This document shows positions 1-12,800 of a DNA stretch of 64,000 bases, piece by piece. The DNA lies in assembly GCA_943736015.1 (NCBI GenBank), contig OX031072.1, positions 16,147,501 to 16,211,500 of the forward strand, in the 5' to 3' direction. Source of the DNA: Tridacna crocea. Its lineage: Eukaryota > Mollusca > Bivalvia > Cardiida > Cardiidae. Numbering within the stretch: position 1 is the stretch's first letter; every line of letters begins with the position of its first letter. The notes under the pieces were generated by a model that worked only from the letters and a program-made list of their open reading frames with translations, was not told the origin of the DNA and searched no databases. Both the position numbers and the translations under genes were made by a program.

Positions 1-425
1 AAGTTCAAACTGAGAGTAAAAACGCGGATGAAGATTATGTTCCATTGAATAACTCACTCACTGAATGACGTCACTCAATATAGGATGACGTCACTCTACA
101 TAGATTGTCGCAGATTTTACCACGTTTTCCTTGCACTGTGTTTACAGAGCCAAAGTCGTGTGTCATGTTAGAATCTGCCTTATTCTATGTGGAGTGACGT
201 CATTCTATATTATAAAGTGATGTCATTCTGTATAAAGTAAGTAAGTTATTTTAAGTATGAACTTTTCCTTTCAATGAGAGTTGGTCATGTTACAATTGAA
301 ATAATCTTCTTCCTATTGTGGTTTATCGTTCAATAAACCATGTGAGTTATGATGCACAATGAATGAACCACTTGGGCTATTGCCCTTTTGGATTATTTAT
401 TGTACCTCATAAACCATGATAGAAA
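1..425. repeat. CRE-bearing palindromic repeat J, copy 1
   Basis: Shares long stretches with 2341-2750 and 37670-38075. Contains three perfect TGACGTCA palindromes (66-73, 86-93, 195-202), an ATCATGTT-type outer repeat and an inner GTGGTTTATTG/CAATAAACCA dyad. The left end may extend outside the window. Confidence 0.75.
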
Positions 426-437
426 GAAGACTATTTC

Positions 438-666
438 TTAACCCTTTCCCAAACAACAAATTTTGGACTCTTCCAAACCAAAAGAGTTTGCAGACGACAA
501 TTTCAGTTTTAGACAAAATGGCAAAAAGTTCTTGAAAAGGGTAGAAAACACTGTGGGAAAAGGAGAAATTGCTCGTTACAATCAATTTCTCCTTTTCCCA
601 CAGTGTTTTCTAAAGACTTATACTGCAGACACAAAAAAACCAGGGTTTGTTTGGGAAAGAAATGAA
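438..666 (-). mobile_element. TTAA hairpin MITE, subfamily B
   Basis: TTAACCCTTTCCCAAAC left end, hairpin GGGAAAAGGAGAAATTGCTCG with slightly mismatched apex, degenerate right end (GGGAAAGAAATGA). Lies 20 bp downstream of the donor of the exon at 686. Confidence 0.8.
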
Positions 667-685
667 AGACAGTAAGGTAACTTAC

Positions 686-847
686 CATCAAATACGCTTT
701 CTCTTCATACTGCACCAAGTTTTTACATTTGGTTCCATGAATCTGTTTGAGCTTGGTTAGTGGTGAGAATTGGGGAAGGTCTACTGAATCCTGAACAAAG
801 TCTGCCCGTGTTGTGTCCTTGCTCTTAAACTTGCCTATAGCTGCTAC
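686..847 (-). CDS. MYCBPAP-like exon 17 (last visible)
   Basis: 54 codons from GTCCTCAG to ATG|GTAAGT, phase 0 on both sides. Encodes KFKSKDTTRADFVQDSVDLP and a basic segment. No stop codon, so the gene continues left of the window. I do not recognise the sequence; membership is from phase and strand. Confidence 0.5.
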
Positions 848-3800
848 CTGAGGACAGATAATCCAAACAAAAAGAACTGAAAGATTGACCAACGGCTTTA
901 TTTTGAGCTATGACAAAAATAGAACAGTACACAGTAAGCTGCATGTGTGAGGACATTTGACTGCATATTTGAAGTGCATCTATCACAGTGCCTTTGTTAT
1001 TAACCCTTTACCACAAGATCCTGACTTTTAACAACCCTGAAAAACAGGGCTATGGGAAACATTGTGGGAAAAGCAGAAAACGCTGGTAATCAGCACTTTC
1101 TCCTTCTCCTACAATGTTTTTAGAAGCTTTCTTTCTCAGAGGCATCAAAAGTCGGAACTGTGTGGTAAAAGGTTAACCCTTTACCCCATAAGGCATTTCT
1201 GTGGTATCTCTAACTGACCCTAAATAACAGCAAGGATGAAGCCATTTCTTATGTGTATATGACACCTTTCGATAGTGTAGAAAAAATTGTGGCAAAAGGT
1301 GAAATTGCTTGTTACAAGCAATTTCACCTTTTGCCCCGATGTTTTCCAAAGGCTCCTACAAGCAATGCGTAGAAATGAGTATCTATGGAGTAAAGGGTTA
1401 AGCAGCATTCTCTCCTCTTCAAACTATTTTTTTTATACCTCCAAAGGCATCATTTAACTCTTTACAAAATGGCAAAATTTTGGGCCGGTCCAAGTTGACA
1501 GCATTTGCAGACGACAAATCAAATGTGAATCAAAAATTGAAATTTGATTTGGGAATGGTAGAAAACATTGTGGGAAAAGGAGGAAATGCTGGTCACCAGC
1601 ATTTTCTTTTTTTCCCGCAACGTTTTCTAAAGCTTTCTTTCTCAGGGTGGTTAAAAGTCGGGATTATTTGGTAAAGAGTTAAGTCATTTCTAATTTATTG
1701 TCCGTAAGTGCTTTCAATATGGACACATCAAAAGTATTGTCCTGTGATTGAAGACCCGGCCAGGTAGCTGAGTGGTTAGCGTATATGACTCCTGACCTGG
1801 AGGTTGCGGGTCGGATACCCAGTTGCCTCAAACTTTCTTTCCTGCGATTTTTCGCCTCTCAACTCTGATACATGTGAGAAAAGTAGTCAGTGGCTTTGGA
1901 AAGAAAGTTGTGTCAGTACTGGTGTGAGAAAGCCAGGAAATACATTTGTGCATCACAGACCACCATGATGTGATCTAAAATGGTGTTAAACTCCAATACA
2001 AACTAAACCAAATCTAAATGAAGTTTATTAAGACAAAGCTAACTGGGAATTTTAAAAGTAACCTTTGCTTTGCTTCTGTCCTTGTTTTTCCATTTTGAAT
2101 TGTTTCCATCTGTAGGACATTCTAATCCTTCATGAAGTATTAAGCCAAGCATGTCAGCAATTTTGTATGTTTCGTGTGAAAACTGTGTCATGCCTTCTCT
2201 CAGTAAAGTCTGCCTATAGAACATAAACAAAACATCTATTCATCACAAAACAAAAATGCCTCCTGCAATGTATTAAATCCACAAAACCATCTGTAGCATG
2301 TGTAAGAATTTGTTTGACCATGCCATTTCGCAGAAAATGATGTCATTTTTGCTCAAGAAATAATCTTCTTTCTATTGTGGTTTATTGTTCAATAAACCAC
2401 AGTTATGAGTTATGAGACACAATAAATAATCCATGAGGGCAATAGCCTGTGTGGTTTATTCATTGCGCCTCATAACTCATAATGTGGTTTATTGAACAAT
2501 AAACCACAATAGAAAGAAAATCATTTTGATTCTAACATGATCTTAATGAATGGAAAAGAAGTTCACACTGAGAGTAAAAACATGGATGAAAATTAAGTTT
2601 CATGGAATAACGCACTCATTTACTTTAAACAGGATGATGTCACTCGATATAGAATGATGTCACTCTACATGAAATGTTGCCGATTTTATCACGCTTTCCT
2701 TGGGCTGTGTGTACAGAGCCGAATTCACATGTCATGTTAGAATAAGATATATAACATGTGAAAAAATGCTATGATTTTCATGTCCAATATAACAAGAAAT
2801 GCAGCGTTAGTCAACTCTTTATCAAATGACAATATTTTAGACTCATCAAAATCGAAAGCATTTGCAGACAACAAAATAAAAGTGACTGAAAATTTGAAAT
2901 TTGTTTATTAACCCTTTACCCCATAAGGCATTTCTATGGTATCTCTAATTGACCCTAAATGACAGCAAAGATGAAGCTGTTTCTTATGTGTAAATGACAC
3001 CTTTTGATAGCATAGAAAAGGTGAAATTGCTCGTCACAAGCAATTTCACCTTTTGCCACAATGTTTTCCACAGGCTCCTACAAGCAATGCATAGAAATGC
3101 ATAGAAATGAGTATCTATGGAGTAAAGGGTTATAGGGTAGAAAACATTGTGGGAAAAGGAGAAAATGTTGGTAACCAACATATTCTCCATTTCCCACAAT
3201 GTTTTCTAAACTTCCATAAACGAAAACTAAAAGTTTTAAGTCACATTTATTTTGTTGTCTGCAAATGCTTCCAAATTGGACAAGTCTAAAATTTTGTTGC
3301 TTGTAAAAGAGTTAACTGAATCAGACAATTCCACATTTCAACACCCCTGAGGAAGACAGTTTTTGTAAACATTGTTGGAAAAGGTAAAAATGACAGTTAT
3401 GTGTCTAAATACAAACACTATTATTTGAGCCTTACTTTCCCTGTGCAAATACTTCCAATTTGCGCAAGAATACAATTTTGTCTCAGAAAGATCTAGACAC
3501 ACAAACAATAATACACAAAAAGAAGAAAATGCTAGTTACCTGCTTTTTACCAAATGATTTTCAAAACTTGTCTCTCAACTTGTCTCAGGTCATTAAAACT
3601 TAGTATAGTGTAGTAAAGAGGATTAAAAAAGAATAACAATAACAGTTAAAAACAGTCAACTTACAAGATCAGATGTTTGATGTAGAAACCTGGTTTCAAT
3701 TGAAACATGGGTTGAAAGTTCAAAGGTACAATTCTATAACAAAATGAATCAAAGAGTTCATTTTGTCTTGTAAAATGCTCGTCTTCATCATCATCAGCGG

Positions 3801-6800
3801 GACAAGGCATGTGAATTATCATCTACAATAGAATCAAACAGTTAACTCTTTCCACACATTTATATTTTAAATCTGTCCAAATTTAAAGCAATAGCAGATG
3901 ACATCTTAAATACAGATCAAACAAGAGCTGTCACTGAATGTGACATAATACCCCCGCCAGCACTTTGACAGAAACAGGTAATTTAACAAAAAAATTTTTA
4001 AGTTCAAGGGGAGATTACCTTTGAATCATATGGAGTAGATGATTTAAATATGCATCTTGCACAGCTGCTGTATACGATCAATGTATCAACAAACTTTCAA
4101 TACAATAGCAGCAAAACTGTAGGAGGAGTTTGCGACACAAAATTACCAGTATTTTGTACAGACAGACTCACGGATGGGCATACAGACAGGCTGATTAAAG
4201 TATACCCCCGAAAACATTCGTTTTGCAGGGGTATTACAATATGCATTTATTTCTGAAAGGTTTCAAAGCATTATGAGAAAACGGGAATCCTAAAATGTTT
4301 TCAGAAGCCAAATCACCAAGGGTAAAGAACTAAATATTTCTATATAATTATGACTTTTGACACAAACTTTTTCGAAAGTCAAGAGCTTCATTAGCAGTGT
4401 CCCAAGTCTTATTATGACATAAGCTTCAAAGATATTTCTAAAATTTAACCCTTTTGCTGCTAAGCGTGCCTCACTGACCTCCACAGAGCATGTAGTCTGA
4501 TCTTGGATCTACACTGTCTGATTCAGAGATATTACCCCCCAAAACATAACTTTTGAAACAGCAACATTCGGGTTTGTGCTATCAACCCAAAACGTTTTAT
4601 TTTACTTGTTTAGCAGGCTAAGAGTTAACTGGCATAACCCTTGACCAAATGACAAAATTTTAGACCAGTCCAAATTGAAAGCGCTTGAAGATGACGAAAT
4701 AAACATAACTCAAAAATTTAAATTTAAATGCTGGTAACTAACATTTTCTCCTTTTCCAACAATATTTTCCGAAAGATTTTTCCCCAGGTTCATAAAAGCC
4801 AGAGACTGTTTGGTAAAGGGTTAAAGAAAAGGTATACATACTTTTCGAAGGCTTGAAATACACAGTACAGAATCATCCATCATATCCTTTGTATCCATAG
4901 AAACAATGTTCATCATTATCCACAGGTCTTTGACGATTGGCTCATGAAAATAAAACTGGAGATGAAAATAAAAAATACATTCAATTAGCAGTATTATCTT
5001 TAAAATAAAAGACAACACTTCTGATTGGCTAATTAGATGACTGGTCCCCTTAATCTGAGTAGATTATAGGCAAATACAGTCTGGGTTATCTCTATACCAG
5101 ACCACAGTCGGCATACCTTGGGTGACGGGAGGCATAAAATCCTTCGGCTGTATCTGGTGAATTGAAATGCAGCAGATCAGTAATTTACATTCATCACCCA
5201 GAAATACACTGGTTTACCATTCTGAAAATTGTCAGGCTCCTCTTACAAAAGAAAACTTTCAGTTGACAAACAGTTCGTACATTCATTTTATAATGTGGTT
5301 TATCAATTCTAATTGAAATTTTCACCTACAGATAGACAGATGTGAATAACTTCATCGAGGTTGTTTATGTCGTTGCTAAAGACTGACATTAGAGCCCCAT
5401 GTATAAGATCACATGATTCGCAGTTCAAATGGAAATGACTGTGATACGGAGAAGGTTAGATGTAGGTACGGAATCGGCCAAGTTGTAACGAGTGTACCAG
5501 GCCAGAAAGTTTCAACTTTCCTTTACTGAAAGGTAATATTGTGGAAAAAGAAGAATGCTGGTTACTTGCATTTTCTCCATTTTGGAAAAAAGTTACAAAA
5601 GCCATCCATAGTCCTCAAGCTCTTTATCTCTTTACCAAATGACAAAATTTTAGACTTGTCCAAATTTAAAGCATTTGCAGACGTCAATTGAAAAGGCTCA
5701 GTTGATAGAATAAGTCTTTGATAGGGTAGAAAACATGGTGGGAAAAGGAGAAAATGCTGGTTAGCAGCATTTTCTCCTTTTCCCACAATGTTTTTTAAAG
5801 GTTTCTTCCTCACAGTTATTTAAACTTGTGATCGTGTGGTAACGGGTTAAATGTGAGTGATGTACCATGCTTTGTATACATCCATAACAAATAACTTTGT
5901 AAGTTTGTGAATCACATTCCCCTTTAGCTCTTTACCAAAAGACACAATGTAGGACTAGATCAAATGGAAAACAATTTCAAATGGCAGAGTTAAAATAAAA
6001 ACAGCTACGCCGGGTAACTCAGTTGAAGGCATATGTGACTTATGACCTGGAAGTTGCAGATTTGAAACCTGGTTTTCAGCAGACTTCCTTTCCAGTGATT
6101 TTTCGCCTCTTCACCACTGACGGAAATGAAAAAAGTAGTAAGTGGCTTTGGAAAGAAACTTGTGTGAGTACTGGCATGAGAATAGCATAGACACACATAG
6201 ATGCCCCATTGACAGCCATGATATAACCTTAGCTGTTAAAATGTCATAAACTCCAATACAAATAAACAAAAAGAAGTAGTCCAAACTAGAGCTGTCAATG
6301 AATGTGACTTAATACCCCCGCCAGCCCTTTGACACAAAAAAGTGTCAATTTCAAGGAGAGATAATTCTTCAACCAGAAAGAGTTGACACTTGAAAACTGC
6401 GTCTAGCTAAGTTTCAATATATGATAAATATATGTGGAAAGTTTCAATACAATTGAAGGTAAACTGTAGGAGGAGTTTGTGACACAAAATTACTAATATT
6501 TTGTACACAGACAGACAGACGGACAGACAGACGGGCTGATTCTAGTATACCCCCCGAAAACATTCGTTTGCAGGGTTATAATATTCTAAATCATTTGGTG
6601 ACCAGCATTTTCTCCTTTTTCCACAGTTTTTTCAAAAGATTTCATCCTCATTGTTGTTAAAATCCAGGACTGTATGGGACAGACTTAAAATCATTACAAT
6701 TGATAATGGCACATAATATCCTTACCCCTGGGTTTGTTTCTTCAAACATCTCCGCTCTTGTCAAAGAAATAGGCTCATCCCGATCTTCTCTGTATGACAG

Positions 6801-9800
6801 ACGGATAGCAGAGTCCACTATGTACTTTGCCTCTAGAAGGCAAAGTGTCTCCACCTTTTTCTTTCTTAGATATTCCTATAAATGTTAACCCTTTACTCCA
6901 TAGATACTTATTTCGACGCATCGCTTGTAGGAGCCTTTGGAAAACATTGTGACAAAAGGTGAAATTGCTCGTCACGTTGTCACAATGTTTTCTATGCTAT
7001 TAAAAGATGTCATATACACATAAGAAACAACTTCATCATCGCTGTTATTAAGGCTCAATTACAGATACCATAGAATTGCCTTATGGGGTAAAGGGTTAAA
7101 CAATAAAAGATAATAAAGGCACTGCCAGTTAGCTAGGAGATTAGTACATGTATATCTGACTTCTGATCTGGAGGTTGTGGTTTTAATACCTGGTTGCAGT
7201 GAACTTTCTTTCCGAGGATTTTTCGCCTCTCACCTCTGAGGCATGAGAAAAAGTTTGAAAAAAAGTTGTGTCAATACTGGTGTGAGAAAGCCAAGAAACA
7301 TGGGTGCGTCACTGACTGCCTTGATATGACCTAAGCTGTTAAAATGGCATTAACTCTTTACCACACGAGAAAATTTTAGACTGGTCCAAATTGGAAGCAT
7401 TTGCAGACGACAAAATAAATGTGACTGAAAAATTAAAATTTGGTTTGAAAAGGGTAGAAAATACTGTGGGAAAAGGAGAAAATGCTTGTTACCAGCATTT
7501 TCTCCTTTTCCCACAGTGTTTTCAAAATGCGTCTTTCTCAGGGTCGTTAAAAGTCGGGATTGTGTGGTAAAGAATTAACCCATTACCACACAATCCCTAC
7601 TTTTGATGCCCCTAAGAAAGAAGCCTTTAGAAATCATTGTGGGAAAAGGAGAAAATGCTGGTAACCAGCATTTTCTCCTTTTCCCACAATGTTTTCTACC
7701 CTTCACAAAACAAATTTCAAATTTTGAGCCACTGTTATTTTGTCGTCTGCAAGTGCTTTCAAATTGGACTAGTCCAAAATATTGTCGTTTGGTAATGGGT
7801 TAAATTCCAATAAAAACCAAAGTACGGTAATAAAGTAATTATTAAGCCCTAACCAAATAACACCAAGTTTTAACAACCCTGAAGCTCGATGCTTTTAAAG
7901 ACATTGTTTGGGAAAAAGGAGACAATGCTGGTTAACAGCATTTTCTCCTTTTCCCATACATGTTTTTCAGTGTATCGAAGACAGAAAACATCATTTGAAT
8001 TAAATTTATTAAGGCTTAAAGTCATTTGCAATTGCTTTTAATTTGGTCAAGCCCAAAATTTAATCATTGTATAAAGGTTTATATTGGCTCATCGTGGGCT
8101 CATATTCATCAAATATTCAAAATAGCATTTATAGTCTTAACTCTTTTCCAAACAAGCCCTTGTTTTTTTTATGTGTACTGGGAAAAGGAGAAACTGCTCG
8201 TATTGAGCAATTTCTCCTTTTCCCACAGTGTTTACTACCCATTTAGAGAACTTTCTGCCATTTTTATCAAATTTGAAATTGTCGTCTGCAAACTCTTTGA
8301 GTTTGGAAGAGTCTAAAATTTGTGGTTTGGGAAAGGGTTAATCAAGATTTAGAAAGTAACACACTTCCTTACTGGCCAAAGCATTTGGTTCAGCCAATCA
8401 GAGGTTATGCTACTATGAAATTATGTGAATTCAACCTCCAGAGAAGAGCTTTAAACTCTGTCATTTCTTAGATATTCTTGTAACAAAAAAAAAAAATTAA
8501 AATCTTTTGTCATGGATATTTCAAAACACAAAGTAAAAACCATTAGCGTCCACTTTATCCCTAAATGAAAAAATATTTTAATTTTTTCTTTCTTCCACAG
8601 CTTTTTTTCTTCCTCAGATATTGCTGCATCTGCCAGATAAAACTTAACCCATTACCACACAATCCCCACTTTTGATGCCCCTGAGAAAGAAGTTTTTAGA
8701 AAACATAGTGGGAAAAGGAGAAAATGCTGGTAACCAGCATTTTCTCCTTTCCCCACAATGTTTTCTACCCTTCACAAAACATATTTCAAGTTTTCTGTCA
8801 CTTTTATTTTGTCGTCTGCAAATGCTTTCGATTTGGACAAGCCTAAAATATTGTTGTTTGGTAATGAGTTAAATAATGTTGAAAATAATTGAAACACTCG
8901 ATTCAATCAATCAATCAGATATTGCTAAAAGGGACACAGAACAATGGGCGATGCAGGTTGTTTCATATCAATCACAAACCCAAATCTATATTCTATGGTG
9001 CAAGCAGGGCAAAAAAACACTTTGGCCCTTAGCTTGATCTGTAGCTAAAATAATTGAAATTTACATTTTCAGAGTAGAAAAAAATGTATAAAAGGACAAA
9101 ATGCTGGTAAAACAGAATTTTCTTCTTTCTCTACCATATTTCTTTTTAAAATCTTTCTCCGAGTCATTAAAACACAGGATTGTTCTGTACAGGGTGCAGG
9201 CCTCTGATGAATGAGATTTTTTAAAATCATGGTAGAGAAAGGAAAAAAAGCTGGTAAACAGCATTTTCTCCTTTCTATACAATGTTTTTAAAAATCCCTT
9301 TCCTCTGCCGTTAAAACTTAGGGTTGTTCTGTAGAGGGTACACTACAGGTCTCTAAGGACCTTAAAAGAACTCTTTAAAAACATTGTAGGGAAAGGAGAA
9401 AATGCTGGTAAAGAGCATTTTCTCTTTTCTCTACAATGTTTTTAAAAGCACATGATTTGAAAAACCCAGAAAAAACACTATGTCTTTAAAAAACGTTTTT
9501 GTACAGGGTACAGGCCTGTGGCCTAAGCAATAACAATTCAGTTTTACCTCAATGTCGAGGCACTGTTTTGTATAGTCCTTCACTTCTCTTGCAACACCCT
9601 TCAAGGTGAACTTGATCTGAGCTCCATTCTCTAGAACTGGAACAGTGTCTAAAAGCCAGGACTCCGTAAAATAACCTGGAATCGGACTTTTGAACATCAC
9701 TGGTATATGGAGTATCTCCCCTGGTCTGATGGAGCCTGCAAAATCAACAATACTGTGAATCTATAGTCACAAACATCTGATTCAACCTTTTTCGAGAATG

Positions 9801-12800
9801 ATGATTGATCAATCCCCTTATTTAGCTGCATTGAAGAAGCTGTAATTTCTATGCTTGATGTTTTCAGTGAAAGATCAAAATTTATTTCATCTTATGAACA
9901 ACATGGGTAAATAAATACAAGTATTACCCATGATGTTCATCAGATCTGCAGCCATTTATGAAAATATTACCTATTTCATTCACCAGATGACCTAAATTTT
10001 TAATTTTTATCTTTCACAAAGATTTTTATTTCATTTTTCTCACCCCCCCTCCTTTTTTTTTTTTTTAATTTTTTTTTATTTTGGGGGGGTGGGGGGAAGG
10101 GGGGAAGAGCTGGGGAGGGGGGTGGAGGAGACTTACTAGAAATCCAGAACATTCGTTATTTCATAATTTTCTGTGGCATATCCCCTTGGCATAATAACAA
10201 TTTACAGCATTACATAAAGCGAAAGAAATGTTGGGTAAATCTTGCTATAATTACATCTGGTTGAATGGGACAAGTTGTTTGGTTGTTTATCTAAGTAACA
10301 AGCATATGGGAACTATTGAAAAGACGGCACATTCTGTGCAGTCTGATCTTGATCTACTCTGTCCACAAAAGCTTACAATGTAAGGGAGAAATATCCAAGT
10401 GCCTGATCTCTAGAAAGAATAATTTCCATGCTATAATAGATAAAGCTAGAAAAGGAGGCAGCCACTGCATCATAACTTGTTAATTTCATCAGGTTTTATG
10501 TATATTTTGGTGAAACATGAATAAATGTGCAACAATAGCAGAGAAATGTGTCATAGTGATCAAAGTACCCATTTTAAGTCATTGTTTTCAAAATTAGGGT
10601 GCAAGATGTTGAAAAGAAGCATCTTTGTAACACATGTAGCACTGTAGCATTAAATAAGTCTGTAAAACATTTTACTAGTATTTTCAAAAAAGTTGAAATT
10701 GAAATCATTTTGCATATGAAATATAAAGTGTGGCTAAACAAGAGCTTTGCAGTGCGGCACATATATGCCTAAAGGGGCTGGTCAGTAAAATGGGTTAAAA
10801 TGCCTAAAGAGATCCAAACTTTGAGAGTCACATGCACAACTACACACCATAGAGATTCATTGTGGTAAGTTGTGGACTTATTCTGATAAAAAAAAAAGCT
10901 GTACGAGGAGTTTCACACGCCAAAAATTGCTAATGGAAGGATGGACAGGCAGATGACCAGGGCCATAACATGACAACATGAGAAATAAATTAACATATCA
11001 CCATATAAATCTTCCCATCCAGTTAACATTTCAAAACTTGTGGGAAAAGGAGCAAAAACTGGTAACAACCAATTGATCCATACTCCACAATGTTTGGGTT
11101 TTTTTCCTACACAATCTGAGTTTGATACTCAATGTTTTGTGATAAGAACCTCTCATATTAGGAAAGAAGCTCACCTGCATCCTCAAAGCAGTAGAAAGGT
11201 CTTCGAACAGGGCGCCTTATTGGCAATGGATGAAATGCTGGGAGTTTCTGATAACAGCAGACGAAAAAACAGTGGAAGGAAAGACAGATATATAAATAGA
11301 AATAGAGTCATTATAAAGAGACAGACAGATTTACAGACAGATCAACATAGTAGAAAAAAGTGAGTAAATTTGAGCTATGTTCCGTGAAAATTGTATATAC
11401 AAAAAGTGGCAACCCATGTCAGCATGCACATTTCACACAGGCTGACATGGATGGATACTTTTTGTTATTTGTATATTCTCTGCATGATAAAGGATGAGTC
11501 TACCTCCAGATCCAGTCAACTGTGAGAATGGATGGATTCTGTGGATTCATAATCATATCCCCTTGGCATAACAACACATTACAGCATGGTTCATTTATTA
11601 GCCAACGGTTGAACAAGTTTAGTGCTTTCACACAGTCAGAAAAGGTTAAGATGATCTGTTTTCAAGAATTTTTATGCAAATAACATCCCACTACTGGTCT
11701 TTGAAAGCATAGAACAGCAGGCACTGTCAAACAATACAGTCAGATCTTGAGCTTTGCTTTTGCAAAAAGTGCCAAGAATTGTATTTTGTATATTGGCAGC
11801 CAAATTCCGCAGAAACCTAGGATAATCAACTGGTTCTATATGATGTTAACCCATTACCACACAATTCCTACTTTTGACACCCCAGAGAAAGAAGCATATA
11901 GAAAACATTGTGGGAAAAGGAGAAAATGCTGGTAACCAGCATTTTCTCCTTTTTCCATGATGTTTTCTACCCTTAACAAAACAAATTTCAAATTTTCAAT
12001 CACTTTTATTTTGTCGTCTACAAATGCTTTCAATTTGGACCAGTCTAAAATATTGTCATTTGGTAATGGACTAAAAAGCTGTCACTAGAATGAGGTGTGA
12101 AAAGGTTGAAAAAAAAAAGTCCAAAGGACCAGTTTTATTACAGTATCAACCACATTCTAGTCACAGATTTTCAATACCACATACAACCAGTAGATTATCC
12201 TATTTATTATAATCCTATTCCAACCAATCAATAAGTGCAGTCAGAGCTTGTATTTAACTCTTGACCACACAATCCCAACTTCTAATGACCCTGAGAAAGA
12301 AGCCTTTTGAAAACATTGTGGGAAAAGGAGAAAATGCTGGTTACCAGCAATGTTTACTACCCTTCCCGAAAGGAATTTCAATTTTATAGGCATATTTTAT
12401 TTTGTCATCTGCAAGTGCTTTGAATTTTGACCAGGCTATAAACAAATCTCAAATTTTCAGTCACCTTTATTTTCTCGTCTGCAAATGCTTTCAATTTGGA
12501 CCAGTCTAAAATTTTGTCGTTTGGTAAAGAGTTAAACCACCAGCTTGTTGAGTCAAGCATGTAAGATGAACAAATTTTGAGTTCTGGAAGGTTGCATTTT
12601 CAGCCATTGAGGGAGTTCCTTTTTAATTCTAGATCTTTACCAAACAATCAGGGATTTTAACCCATTACCAAACGACAAAATTTTAGGTTTGTCAAAATTG
12701 AAAGGAGTTACAGACGACAAAGTAAAAGTGACTGAAAATTTGAAATTTGTTTTGTGAAGAGTAGAAAACATTATGGGAAGAGGAGAAAATGCTGGTTACA

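Noticed and set aside
463..675. Small plus-strand ORF at the left edge
   Set aside because: Lies in a B-type MITE.
5117..5153. Possible 37-nt MYCBPAP-like exon
   Set aside because: Splice-like borders exist, but including it breaks phase and separates NPG from FYFHEP, which join well without it.
7603..7803. Recurrent peptides of the type [20 protein letters not shown] in dozens of ORFs on both strands
   Set aside because: They are translations of the MITE hairpin and its flanks, occur in both orientations and only reflect the repeat sequence.
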